From contig JAAXIC010000018.1 in the NCBI GenBank assembly GCA_012270555.1, positions 1-64,000 on the forward strand: 64,000 nucleotides of DNA, written 5' to 3'. The notes beneath the pieces are model-generated. The model had not been told where the DNA came from. It searched no databases and was given only the letters and a program-made list of their open reading frames with translations. Source of the DNA: Chloroflexota bacterium. GTDB lineage: Bacteria; Chloroflexota; UBA11872; VXOZ01. The position numbers and the translations under genes are program-made. Every line of letters starts with the position of its first letter. Within the stretch, counting starts at the first letter, position 1. Below are positions 25,701 to 33,048 of this stretch, one piece after another.

Positions 25701-25708
25701 TTGCTTGA
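25577..25708 (+). CDS. Possible 43-residue Arg/Cys-rich peptide
   Basis: The ATG at 25577 lies five bases after an unusually strong Shine-Dalgarno sequence. The frame encodes 'MDVSCKSRAASVRSRLP...' and ends '...GRSFCFLA', with three cysteines and nine arginines. The last codons coincide with the terminator hairpin and T-tract, and the codons follow the RNA stems closely. The frame could therefore be a leader peptide or an accidental reading of a structured RNA. No homologous family is recognised. Confidence 0.35.
   Translation: MDVSCKSRAASVRSRLPRPRSGLRELKERQRCTGTGRSFCFLA
25655..25699 (+). terminator. Intrinsic terminator of the structured unit
   Basis: A ten-base stem AAGGAGCGCC / GGCGCTCCTT (25655-25664 with 25683-25692) encloses a second six-base stem CGGTGC / GCACCG with loop ACAG. 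It is followed by TTGTTTTCTT. This is the strongest intrinsic terminator seen in the window. Confidence 0.8.
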
Positions 25709-25743
25709 ATTGCTTATCAATAAGCGCGTCTAGCCATGAATTA

Positions 25744-26130
25744 CTAGAGCCTAGGCAGAGGCCTGACGTGTTCGTTAAGCCATGTTTCCAATGCCGCGTA
25801 ACGAAACAAGCCCGCCTCAAACAACGCCATGAAGTACTCGTAAGCAGCTTCATCCTCGCAGTCAATGTAGTGTCCGTTCATGCGAAGGAATGCATCGGTT
25901 ACGTAGAAGGCGACGCGTTTGTTGCCGTCGACGAATGGATGATTATTGGCAAGACTCTCCATCAACGCTGCTGCCTCTTGCACTACCCCATGGTAGTACC
26001 CCAGTTGTGGACGCATGAGCGCGGATGCTAGTGCAGCTTCATCGCGAATGCCGCGGATCCCGCCGAATTCCGCTATAGACTCAGCGTGTATAGCGATGAC
26101 CTCCCCTAGCGTTGGAAATCTACTCTTCAC
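25744..26130 (-). CDS. doc: Doc/Fic-type death-on-curing toxin
   Basis: 128 residues with the Fic-fold motif 'HPFVDGNKRVAF' (HxFx[DN]xNKR) near the middle and the Doc-like start 'FPTLGEVIAIHAESIAEFGG'. Doc proteins transfer phosphate to elongation factor Tu and stall translation; other Fic proteins transfer AMP. The GTG start overlaps the antitoxin stop by four bases (GTGA), a typical toxin-antitoxin arrangement with the antitoxin first. The composition is AT-richer than that of the flanking genes. Confidence 0.88.
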   Translation of the reverse strand: MKSRFPTLGEVIAIHAESIAEFGGIRGIRDEAALASALMRPQLGYYHGVVQEAAALMESLANNHPFVDGNKRVAFYVTDAFLRMNGHYIDCEDEAAYEYFMALFEAGLFRYAALETWLNEHVRPLPRL

Positions 26131-26354
26131 TTGGCGAGCAACTCACCAAGCCGGCGATTCTTTTCAACGCTAGCTCGGAAGTGAGCCATGACTTCGGCAC
26201 GGGGCTTGTCCTGTCTGCGCGCTTCAATGTAGTCGCGCATGGCATCTTCCAGTATGGCCTGAAAGTGTCGGCCATCCTGCTTGGCTATTGTGCGGAGTGC
26301 AGTCAATAGCTCCGGGTCAGCCTGGCTGGAAAACTTCTGCAATTTGGTCGCCAT
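26127..26354 (-). CDS. Ribbon-helix-helix-like antitoxin, partner of Doc
   Basis: 75 residues. The N-terminal 'QKFSSQADPELLTALRTIAKQDGRHFQAILEDAMRDYIE' fits a ribbon-helix-helix DNA-binding unit, and the charged C-terminal helix probably binds and blocks the toxin. The ATG has AGGAGGG upstream. It would be expected to repress its own promoter. Confidence 0.8.
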   Translation of the reverse strand: MATKLQKFSSQADPELLTALRTIAKQDGRHFQAILEDAMRDYIEARRQDKPRAEVMAHFRASVEKNRRLGELLAK

Positions 26355-26648
26355 GGTCGGTTCCCTCCTAAATCACAATTGTAGCTCTAGGAGAGGTATC
26401 AAGCAATGTCTTGATGAAGCTTGATTTGTGGTTGGGCGATTGGGCTACAAAGGGTCATTGGCTGATCCTTGGAGAGCGGGCAGGTCGCCACGCAAACCTT
26501 ACGCGAGAAGGTAACTGTGTGCTCTATTGAGAACTGCGATAGGGCATTGGATGAAACTGCGAGGCACTTTACACATGTCGACCCAAGGCTCGTTGCCAGG
26601 TCTTGCGAGACAAACGCGTTGTGTCCCAGTTACGTGGCTATTGCGGCA

Positions 26649-27563
26649 TCACCGCGACGGTGGCGGGTAGGTCGGCTTGCTCTCGTACGGCTCGCCGCCG
26701 GTGCGGGTGAAGAAGCCGGTGGTTTGGCTGAAGCCGGAGTCTTTGGCGTAGATCTCCATCTCCGGCGCGCGCAGGTTGCCCAGGTTGTCGCGCACCGCCG
26801 CGATGCTCGGGTACGTGGCGGCGACAGTGTGTTCGTCGATGCGAAAGGCATTGGCTACCGCGCTCATGGCGTCGGTGGCGCGTTCCGCGAACGTGTACTT
26901 GACCTTGAGCGTCACGGGGCCCTCCAGCTTAAGGGGCTTGACCACGCCGATCTTGCCCAGCGCCCGCACCGCGCCTTCCGCCGCTGCTTCCGCCGCGGCC
27001 TGGGGCGTCATGGAGATGGCGCTGAAGTGGCTGGTGCCCTTCTTCACGGCGACCGTCTCGATGCCGGGCACCAAGTCTTCCGCTTCCAGGCAGGCCCAGT
27101 AGTCGCCGGTGTTGAGCACCGCCGGCACGTTGTGAATGCCCGCGAAGGCCACAAAGATGCCAATCTCGCCGACGAGCAGGTCGTTCAGCCAGATGCCCTC
27201 CACGGCGCTATAGGCGCGGGTGATGGGGTGAGGCAGAATCGAATGCCGCCAGCAACCCTTTTCGCGGTTGCCCGCCATCTCATGGAAGCCGACGAGCATG
27301 CCGGCGTCGAAGCTCTCATCGAGCAGTTCGGTAAAGATGTCATGCCGGGGCAGGCCGTGGATGATCTGTACGGGCTTCGGCAGCTTATGGTACTCCATGA
27401 CGTGGATCGTGTTCAGGACGATTTCGGTGACGCCGTTGTCCAGGAGCGCCTCGCAGATGGCTGCCAGTTCCATGGTGGCGTATTCGCTGGCGTTTAGGTA
27501 GCCTTCGCGCCGGTTGAAGACACCGGCTACGCCCTCCTGGTCGGCAAAGATGTAGATTTTCAC
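26649..27563 (-). CDS. M55 family (DppA-like) metallopeptidase
   Basis: 304 residues of the D-aminopeptidase family that removes N-terminal D-amino acids from short peptides, as in peptidoglycan-derived D-Ala-D-Ala. DppA metal ligands are matched by D8 and E10 ('FADQEG'), H59 ('EYHKL') and H94 ('GFHEMAG'), with a later Glu in 'YSAVEGIWLN'. The GTG start has GGAGAC upstream. The size is close to the family norm. The next gene is a DegT aminotransferase in the same orientation, but repeats separate them. Confidence 0.88.
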   Translation of the reverse strand: MKIYIFADQEGVAGVFNRREGYLNASEYATMELAAICEALLDNGVTEIVLNTIHVMEYHKLPKPVQIIHGLPRHDIFTELLDESFDAGMLVGFHEMAGNREKGCWRHSILPHPITRAYSAVEGIWLNDLLVGEIGIFVAFAGIHNVPAVLNTGDYWACLEAEDLVPGIETVAVKKGTSHFSAISMTPQAAAEAAAEGAVRALGKIGVVKPLKLEGPVTLKVKYTFAERATDAMSAVANAFRIDEHTVAATYPSIAAVRDNLGNLRAPEMEIYAKDSGFSQTTGFFTRTGGEPYESKPTYPPPSR

Positions 27564-27568
27564 GTGTC

Positions 27569-27603
27569 TCCCTCACCCTAACCCTCTCCCACGGGGAGAG
27601 GGG
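27569..27603. repeat. CCCTCTCCC palindromic repeat
   Basis: 'CCTCACCCTAACCCTCTCCC' followed by ACGGGGAGAGGG, lying between the M55 peptidase and DegT genes. It belongs to the same dispersed family as 13642, 20783, 23292 and 47578. Confidence 0.75.
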
Positions 27604-27690
27604 ATAAAGCGGAATCTGACCATGCAATGCGCGGGTCCCAACGCGCGGGTCTCAACCGGACTTGGCAGTGTGAGCGCGCAGGGCACGGTC

Positions 27691-28953
27691 TTACTTCGCG
27701 TAGTGCGTGAACACCTTGCGCACGGCGCGGGCCATGTCGTGGATCATCTCTTCGGTGCACATTTCGTTGACGTGCCGCACGAGCATGCGCTTCAGGATGC
27801 CCTCGGCGTTCGGGCACATGCCGGTGTAGTAGCGCACGTCGCGGCCGTTGGCGGGATCGAGAAGCGGATACGCCGATTCACCAAAGAAGCGGCGGTTCTT
27901 CAGCACGTCGTATTCATAGATGGGTGTACGGGTATAGCCCGCGCCAAAGCCGACGCCTTCATGGGCAAAGGCCTGCGACAAGTCGTCCAGCCCGACGCTT
28001 ATTTCCTCCAGCTTGGCCAGCGGGCACCAGTTCCAGAAGACGTGCGTGCTTTCCGGCGTGGGCGCGCGCGGCGGGATGATGCCGGGCACGTCCTCTACGA
28101 GATCGCTCAGCAAATTGCCCCACTTGGTGCGTAGTCCCGTGATGGTAGGCAGCTTGCGCAACTGCGCGAGCGCGACAGCGCCCTGCAGTTCCGTCATGCG
28201 GTAGTTAGGCGCCAGGAAAGGCGGCTGGTTCTCGCGGCCGCTGCGGCCGCGGCCTTTGTTGTGCGCCAGCATGATGCGCTCGCCCAGGTAATCGTTGTTG
28301 GTTACGGTCATGCCGCCGTCGCCGGTGGTCATGTGCTTGCTCTGCTGGAAGGAGTAACAGCCGATGTCGCCGATGGTTCCGGCGTAACGGCCGTTGTACG
28401 CCGCCATGTGCGCCTGCGAGCAGTCCTCGATCACGAGCAGGTTGTGCTTGCGGGCCAATTCCACGATGGGGTCCATAACTGCCGCGTTGCCCTGCAAGTG
28501 CACCACCATGATGGCGACGGTGCGCTCGGTGATGCAGGGCTCGATGGTCTCGGCGGTGATGATGCCGGAAATTGGGTCCACGTCCGCAAAGACCGGCACG
28601 GCAAGCTGATAGAGAATGGCGATGATGCTGCCGATATCCGTAATGGGCGCGACGATAATCTCGTCTCCCGGATTGGGCCCCACCGCCAGCACGCCCACGT
28701 GGAGCGCAGCCGTACCGGAGGTGCTGGTGACGGCATGCTTGACCCCGAAAGTCTTCTTCCACTCTTCCTCGAACTGCGTGACCTTGGGGCCGCCAAGGAC
28801 GTTGAGATTGCCGGATCGGATCACGTCCGTCAATTCCGCGATTTCTTCATCGCCAAACATGCGCCCGCTGATGTCGCTATTGGTGGGGAACTTATAGTCA
28901 ACGGTCCTCGGGCCGCCCTCAATGGCAAGTTGCTCTTGCTCTACGGTCTGCAT
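27691..28953 (-). CDS. DegT/DnrJ/EryC1/StrS family PLP-dependent aminotransferase
   Basis: 420 residues with fold-type I features: 'VTSTSGTAALHVGVLA', the PLP-ring aspartate region 'LVIEDCSQAHMAAYNGRYAGTIGDIGCYSFQQSK' with the Schiff-base lysine in 'QQSKHMTTGDGG', and 'NYRMTELQGAVALAQL'. Family members transaminate or dehydrate nucleotide-linked ketosugars for polysaccharides or antibiotics. No sugar-nucleotide genes are adjacent, so the pathway is unclear. The ATG is preceded by AAGGAGAT. Confidence 0.9.
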   Translation of the reverse strand: MQTVEQEQLAIEGGPRTVDYKFPTNSDISGRMFGDEEIAELTDVIRSGNLNVLGGPKVTQFEEEWKKTFGVKHAVTSTSGTAALHVGVLAVGPNPGDEIIVAPITDIGSIIAILYQLAVPVFADVDPISGIITAETIEPCITERTVAIMVVHLQGNAAVMDPIVELARKHNLLVIEDCSQAHMAAYNGRYAGTIGDIGCYSFQQSKHMTTGDGGMTVTNNDYLGERIMLAHNKGRGRSGRENQPPFLAPNYRMTELQGAVALAQLRKLPTITGLRTKWGNLLSDLVEDVPGIIPPRAPTPESTHVFWNWCPLAKLEEISVGLDDLSQAFAHEGVGFGAGYTRTPIYEYDVLKNRRFFGESAYPLLDPANGRDVRYYTGMCPNAEGILKRMLVRHVNEMCTEEMIHDMARAVRKVFTHYAK

Positions 28954-29485
28954 GGGGAGTATCTCCTTAGGTAGCTGCGGGATTCAACAGGTAATGGCAA
29001 GCGAAACGTTGCTCTCATTGTGGACAAACACCAGGGGCAGCGCAAGTGGGGTTGCGGAAGAGCCTACCTCTCGCGCGCAGTGAGGCAAAGACCAGATGAG
29101 ATCAGGTCTCATCCTAGCCTTTGTCACGGGGAGGGGAACTTGTCACTTTTTTGCGAGAGAACCCGCTGGGCTTGGGAAACGGCGTATCACGAAGCGATAT
29201 GGCAGCCAATGTTTGACCAGCGGACAGCAGCAGAACGCTGCGAAGGAGCCACCTGCGAAACTCCTCGCCCGCTCGCGCTTCGACAGACTTGGACGAAAGG
29301 GTGTGTGGGATTTAGGATGAGCAATTCTAAAGGGACCAATGCAGTTGATTTCGGTACGGAAATCAGGCTCAAACTGTGTGGACGAATCAGCAGACTAGGC
29401 TATCTTGTCCTGCACGGCACGGGGCGTGGCGTGTGCTAGAATGACCGTAGGCAACTGTCGTGTCCCGGATAGCAGGGATGAAACG
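28954..29485. other. Gap without a recognised gene
   Basis: 530 bases with mixed composition. Short open frames show no family resemblance. A weak, degenerate GGGGAGGGGAA repeat-like segment lies near 29125. No RNA structure was noticed. Confidence 0.4.
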
Positions 29486-29719
29486 ATGGCGGTATTTGAT
29501 ACCCATAAGGCATATACTGCGTTTAAGGAAGCAGGCTTTACAGACGCCCAGGCCCAGGCGTTGATAGATCAAGCTCGTGACGGCAGCGACGCGCTGGCAA
29601 CGAAGGCGGATTTACTGGAACTTGAGCAGCGGATGACGATTCGCTTGGGTGCGATGCTCTTTGCGGTGGCCGGCCTACAGGTAGTTATAATTGGGATTCT
29701 GCTTGCCTTTTTCACATGA
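29486..29719 (+). CDS. Small coiled-coil/single-TM protein (DUF1640-like)
   Basis: 77 residues from the ATG at 29486. The N-terminal 'FDTHKAYTAFKEAGFTDAQAQALIDQ' is followed by 'LATKADLLELEQRMTIRLGAM' (heptads) and one C-terminal membrane helix ('LFAVAGLQVVIIGILLAFF'). This layout matches short CCDC90/DUF1640-like bacterial proteins of unknown role. It stands alone. Confidence 0.6.
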   Translation: MAVFDTHKAYTAFKEAGFTDAQAQALIDQARDGSDALATKADLLELEQRMTIRLGAMLFAVAGLQVVIIGILLAFFT

Positions 29720-29994
29720 TAGGAATTACAGTCACAGCCCCGCTTCGATAGTCTCCGAACCAGACCGTCCTCTTTTTTCTATCCTCGACAACCTTCCTGA
29801 GGTTTCCAAAGAGAACTCCAACCACAGTCTCCTTGTTCTTCTACCTAGTGTTACACCGTATATAGCTCAACAGTGAGTTGGCACAGTTGCTCCGCCATGG
29901 GTGGGTATGCGAATTCCGCAAGAGCATCCTATCCTTTCTCGAAAGATTTACCTACGGGCGTTGGTACGCCTATGCCAGCTCGAAATCTCTCCTA

Positions 29995-31056
29995 CTACTT
30001 TACAAACGCCAAATACACTTGCGCGTGGCCGCTGATGTCGGACGTGTAGACTACGCCGCGGCCGTCGGGGGTGAACGACGGGTGGGGGTGCGACCACTGG
30101 GGGCCGTAAGCCTCGTCCGGTGCGGTCTCGCCCACGTAGGGTTCCGGCTGCGACCATTGGAACCCCTGCGACGACGCCTGCGGGTGGCAGAGCGTCTCGC
30201 GTTCCCCGGATGTCGGATCGATGAGTTGCAGTCCCACATCGGGCAGGGTGGTATCGCAGACGATTTGCGCGCCGTCGCGGCGGGGCGCGGGATGCCAGCA
30301 GTTGAACTCAGCCACGGCGCGTTCACCGGTACCGTCGCGCCGGATGGCTTTCAGCGCATGGGGCCAGTAGGTAAAGATGATCTCGTCGTTGGAGAGCCAC
30401 GATTCGTGGGTGATCCATTCGTCGAAGGTCTGGTCGCGCAAGGGGCGCGGGTTGGACCCGTCAGCTTCCACCAGCCACATGCGCGGCAAGTCCGACGAAA
30501 AGAGCACCGTGCGCCCGTCGGGACTCCACTGGGCGTGCGCCACGAGCTGATCGGTGCCGAAGAGCACCCGCTCGCCGCCGCCGTCGGTGCGCACGGCCAA
30601 GATGATGTTCTTGCCGTCCTTCTGCGCCGCCAGCAGAATCTCTGAGCCGTCAGGACTGATGGAGCAGTTGCCGAGCCAGGACGAAGGCGGCAGGTTCGTG
30701 AGCACCGTCTCCTGCAGCGTTATTGTGTCAATGGCGCGCAATTGGGTCGTCGCGGCGTAGTAGACGTGTTTGCCATCGGGCGAAACGCAGGCCGACCACG
30801 GCGAAACGTCGCCGCTCGACGTGAGTTGCCGCAAAGCGCCGTCCGGCAATTGGATGCCGTAGAGATTCGGCGCGCCGGCGCGGTACGACGTGATGATGAG
30901 CATGTCGTGGTTGGCGCCCGCCCAGGCCGGATTGAGGAAGTACGGCGCGTGGTTCACACAGGGCGCGTCGGTCAACTGCCAGATGGCGGCGCCGGTCCGC
31001 TCATCCCGCAACTCCTGCTTTTCGGTGGGTAAGTGCGTGGCTATCGACGTGCTCAT
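29995..31056 (-). CDS. Oligogalacturonate lyase-like (PL22) beta-propeller protein
   Basis: 353 residues built of WD40/PD40-type blades ('SPDGKHVYYAATT', 'SPDGSEILLAAQKDG', 'WSPDGRTVLFSSD'). The late segment 'YGPQWSHPHPSFTPDGRGVVYTSD' and the histidines in 'CVNHAPYF' and 'THESW' match the oligogalacturonide lyase family, whose members cleave unsaturated pectin oligosaccharides with a His-coordinated metal. There is no signal peptide, so the location is cytoplasmic. Substrate specificity is inferred from family only. Confidence 0.75.
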   Translation of the reverse strand: MSTSIATHLPTEKQELRDERTGAAIWQLTDAPCVNHAPYFLNPAWAGANHDMLIITSYRAGAPNLYGIQLPDGALRQLTSSGDVSPWSACVSPDGKHVYYAATTQLRAIDTITLQETVLTNLPPSSWLGNCSISPDGSEILLAAQKDGKNIILAVRTDGGGERVLFGTDQLVAHAQWSPDGRTVLFSSDLPRMWLVEADGSNPRPLRDQTFDEWITHESWLSNDEIIFTYWPHALKAIRRDGTGERAVAEFNCWHPAPRRDGAQIVCDTTLPDVGLQLIDPTSGERETLCHPQASSQGFQWSQPEPYVGETAPDEAYGPQWSHPHPSFTPDGRGVVYTSDISGHAQVYLAFVK

Positions 31057-31272
31057 ACCATCTATCCTTTCTCTCTGTCGAATCGTAAGCGTTGTTCCAA
31101 GAGACGACGTATTCTAGGTACTGCCAACGGTGTCGCGTTGCGTTTGTGATCCGTGGGAATCCATCTTCGCCGCGCATACCCTAGATTCCCGCCCCGCATC
31201 AAGTACCGGCAGGAATAAATCTCCAAAGCGATGGGGTGATCCAAGGTCTCCCTAGGCGCCTTTGGACGCGGC

Positions 31273-32331
31273 TTAACTTGGGGGATGGCTAATGCTAAGC
31301 CAGCCTTGCTCTTCGAGGACCCGAAGCGCCAAGCCGATCTGTCGCTCGGAGAATTGTCGCTTGCGTTCACCCCAGTCATACGTGTGGTCGATGATCTCTG
31401 CCTCTGATGCGTTCGGATGCTCACGGGCCACCCAGTGCACTGTCGTCAACAATTCGAGACCGAAAGGCGACTCGAATCCATCGACGAGCTTTGAAACCTT
31501 TTCGAAGCGCGCGCGGGTCTCTGGATGTTGTTCGAGAAAGGTCCGAGCGTCGTCTATAGCGCCAGGAACCAGTTCGAGTTCTTTGCTAGGCGCGTCACCG
31601 CCATCGGCATAACCTGTAATGAGATGCCCTTCGACCGCCCTTAGGACGTGCCGTAGGTTCTCAGCATAAGGGCCACGTAGCGCCTTCTGATACCTAAGTC
31701 TCAAAGGCTCACCCGCTTCCTGCATCAGGTACATGAGCTTGTGCACTTCCAAGAGTGAAACAAAAGGATCAAGCAAGCCGCCTAGATAACGATCCATCAA
31801 GCCGACTAGCACCGCTCGCCCCGGTGTCATCTTTGGCACATTGCGCGAACGGTTAATTCGCTTATCCGTTAGCGCACTGCTCGGTTCGAACACAACAATT
31901 TTGACGTCAGGGAGTTTCCTAAAAATAGCTTCAATACGCTGGCGCACCTCCTGCCACTCCAGCCCGCCCAAGCCGCTTGCCAACGGTGGCAGCGCGATAG
32001 AACGGATTCTCCGCATTTCGATCTCTTGTGCCAACGCCGCGAGACCGGCTTCGATGTCCTCCATGCGGCTCTTGCCGCGCCAATGGCGCTTGGTGGGGAA
32101 GTTGATGATGTAGCGCGGGCCACCCACGAGACTGGTTTCATAGACGAACATATGACCGGGCCTGACCTCTTCGCGTTCGCAGGCAGCGGCGTATGCTTTG
32201 AAGTTTTCGGGAAAAGCATGCTTGAACTGCAGCGCAACGCCGCGCCCCATTACACCTACACAGTTGACACTGTTGACAAGTGCTTCGACGTTTTCCGCAA
32301 GGATGTCACCAGTCTTGAATTCGATCATCAC
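31273..32331 (-). CDS. darG: DarG macrodomain antitoxin (DNA ADP-ribosylglycohydrolase)
   Basis: 352 residues. The N-terminal macrodomain (about 1-155) carries 'GDILAENVEALVNSVNCVGVMGRGVALQFKHAFP' and 'FPTKRHWRGKSRMEDIEAGL', then 'IALPPLASGLGGLEW', the typical DarG/TARG1-like ADP-ribose-binding pattern. The C-terminal half ('LLEVHKLMYLMQEAGEPLRLRY...') is the DarT-binding region. It removes ADP-ribose from thymidine in DNA and also neutralises the toxin directly. It lies 16 bases after darT, with a GTG start and GAGGAG upstream. The order toxin-antitoxin is normal for darTG. Confidence 0.92.
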   Translation of the reverse strand: MMIEFKTGDILAENVEALVNSVNCVGVMGRGVALQFKHAFPENFKAYAAACEREEVRPGHMFVYETSLVGGPRYIINFPTKRHWRGKSRMEDIEAGLAALAQEIEMRRIRSIALPPLASGLGGLEWQEVRQRIEAIFRKLPDVKIVVFEPSSALTDKRINRSRNVPKMTPGRAVLVGLMDRYLGGLLDPFVSLLEVHKLMYLMQEAGEPLRLRYQKALRGPYAENLRHVLRAVEGHLITGYADGGDAPSKELELVPGAIDDARTFLEQHPETRARFEKVSKLVDGFESPFGLELLTTVHWVAREHPNASEAEIIDHTYDWGERKRQFSERQIGLALRVLEEQGWLSISHPPS

Positions 32332-32347
32332 GGCGTCTCCTCACTTG

Positions 32348-33007
32348 TCAATAATACCAGCGCTGTCTGATTTCGACACGTGGGCGGTGGTTGGACCCCT
32401 CAATGGCTGACTGCACTTGGTTTCGTATGTGCTGCGATCGCACGCCAATGCGTGATACGAGTTCCCATGGGAACGAGCGCTCGACTAAGAATTCCGCCTG
32501 TTTGCTCTCCTTGACAATATCCTCAATCCCACTTCCTGACCACCAATTTGCACGAACCGCATCCCAGTTGATCTTGTCCAGATGCACAAGATCTTTGTAG
32601 TCATCGAAACGGTAAGAGCCAGCGTTCGAAGAGGTGAAGGCCCAGCGTCTCCCACACTCATCTGCCCAGGCGACGGCCTGCCGCAAGTCTGCTTCCAAGT
32701 GGACGATAGGCCCTTGCCCACCGTGATAGGTTAGTTCAGGGCGGTTATCCTTGTGTATAAAGTACAGCATTACTGACCTTGGACAAAAGTAGAACGGGAC
32801 GCAATCACCGACGAATAAGCCTGGATGGCTGAAAAGAGTAAGATCATTCAGCCTCCGCTCTTTGATGGAATTCATGCCGATTGTGGTGCCCGCAATCCCA
32901 CGCCGTCTAACTTCTCTATCCGACCAAAGGCACCCATATCCAACAATTGATGGCAGCCTATCAATGGGAACGATATGGTAGATCTTTGGACTGGCGGGCA
33001 CATTCAT
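32348..33007 (-). CDS. darT: DarT toxin (DNA ADP-ribosyltransferase, DUF4433)
   Basis: 219 residues from the ATG at 33007; longer readings extend into the neighbour. Key ART features are present: H11 in 'IYHIV' (NAD contact), 'MNSIKERR' with R51-R52, and the catalytic glutamate E172 in 'SKQAEFLVERSFPW'. DarT attaches ADP-ribose to thymidine in single-stranded DNA and blocks replication, protecting against phage. It forms an operon with darG. The region is less GC-rich than the flanking genes, suggesting horizontal gain. Confidence 0.92.
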   Translation of the reverse strand: MNVPASPKIYHIVPIDRLPSIVGYGCLWSDREVRRRGIAGTTIGMNSIKERRLNDLTLFSHPGLFVGDCVPFYFCPRSVMLYFIHKDNRPELTYHGGQGPIVHLEADLRQAVAWADECGRRWAFTSSNAGSYRFDDYKDLVHLDKINWDAVRANWWSGSGIEDIVKESKQAEFLVERSFPWELVSRIGVRSQHIRNQVQSAIEGSNHRPRVEIRQRWYY

Positions 33008-33048
33008 GGTCAAGCTCTGGCCTCTTTTTGAAGTAGCGTTCGAAGTCC

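Noticed and set aside
26469-27497. 342-codon open frame opposite the M55 peptidase gene
   Set aside because: The opposite frame has DppA catalytic residues. This one has no recognisable features.
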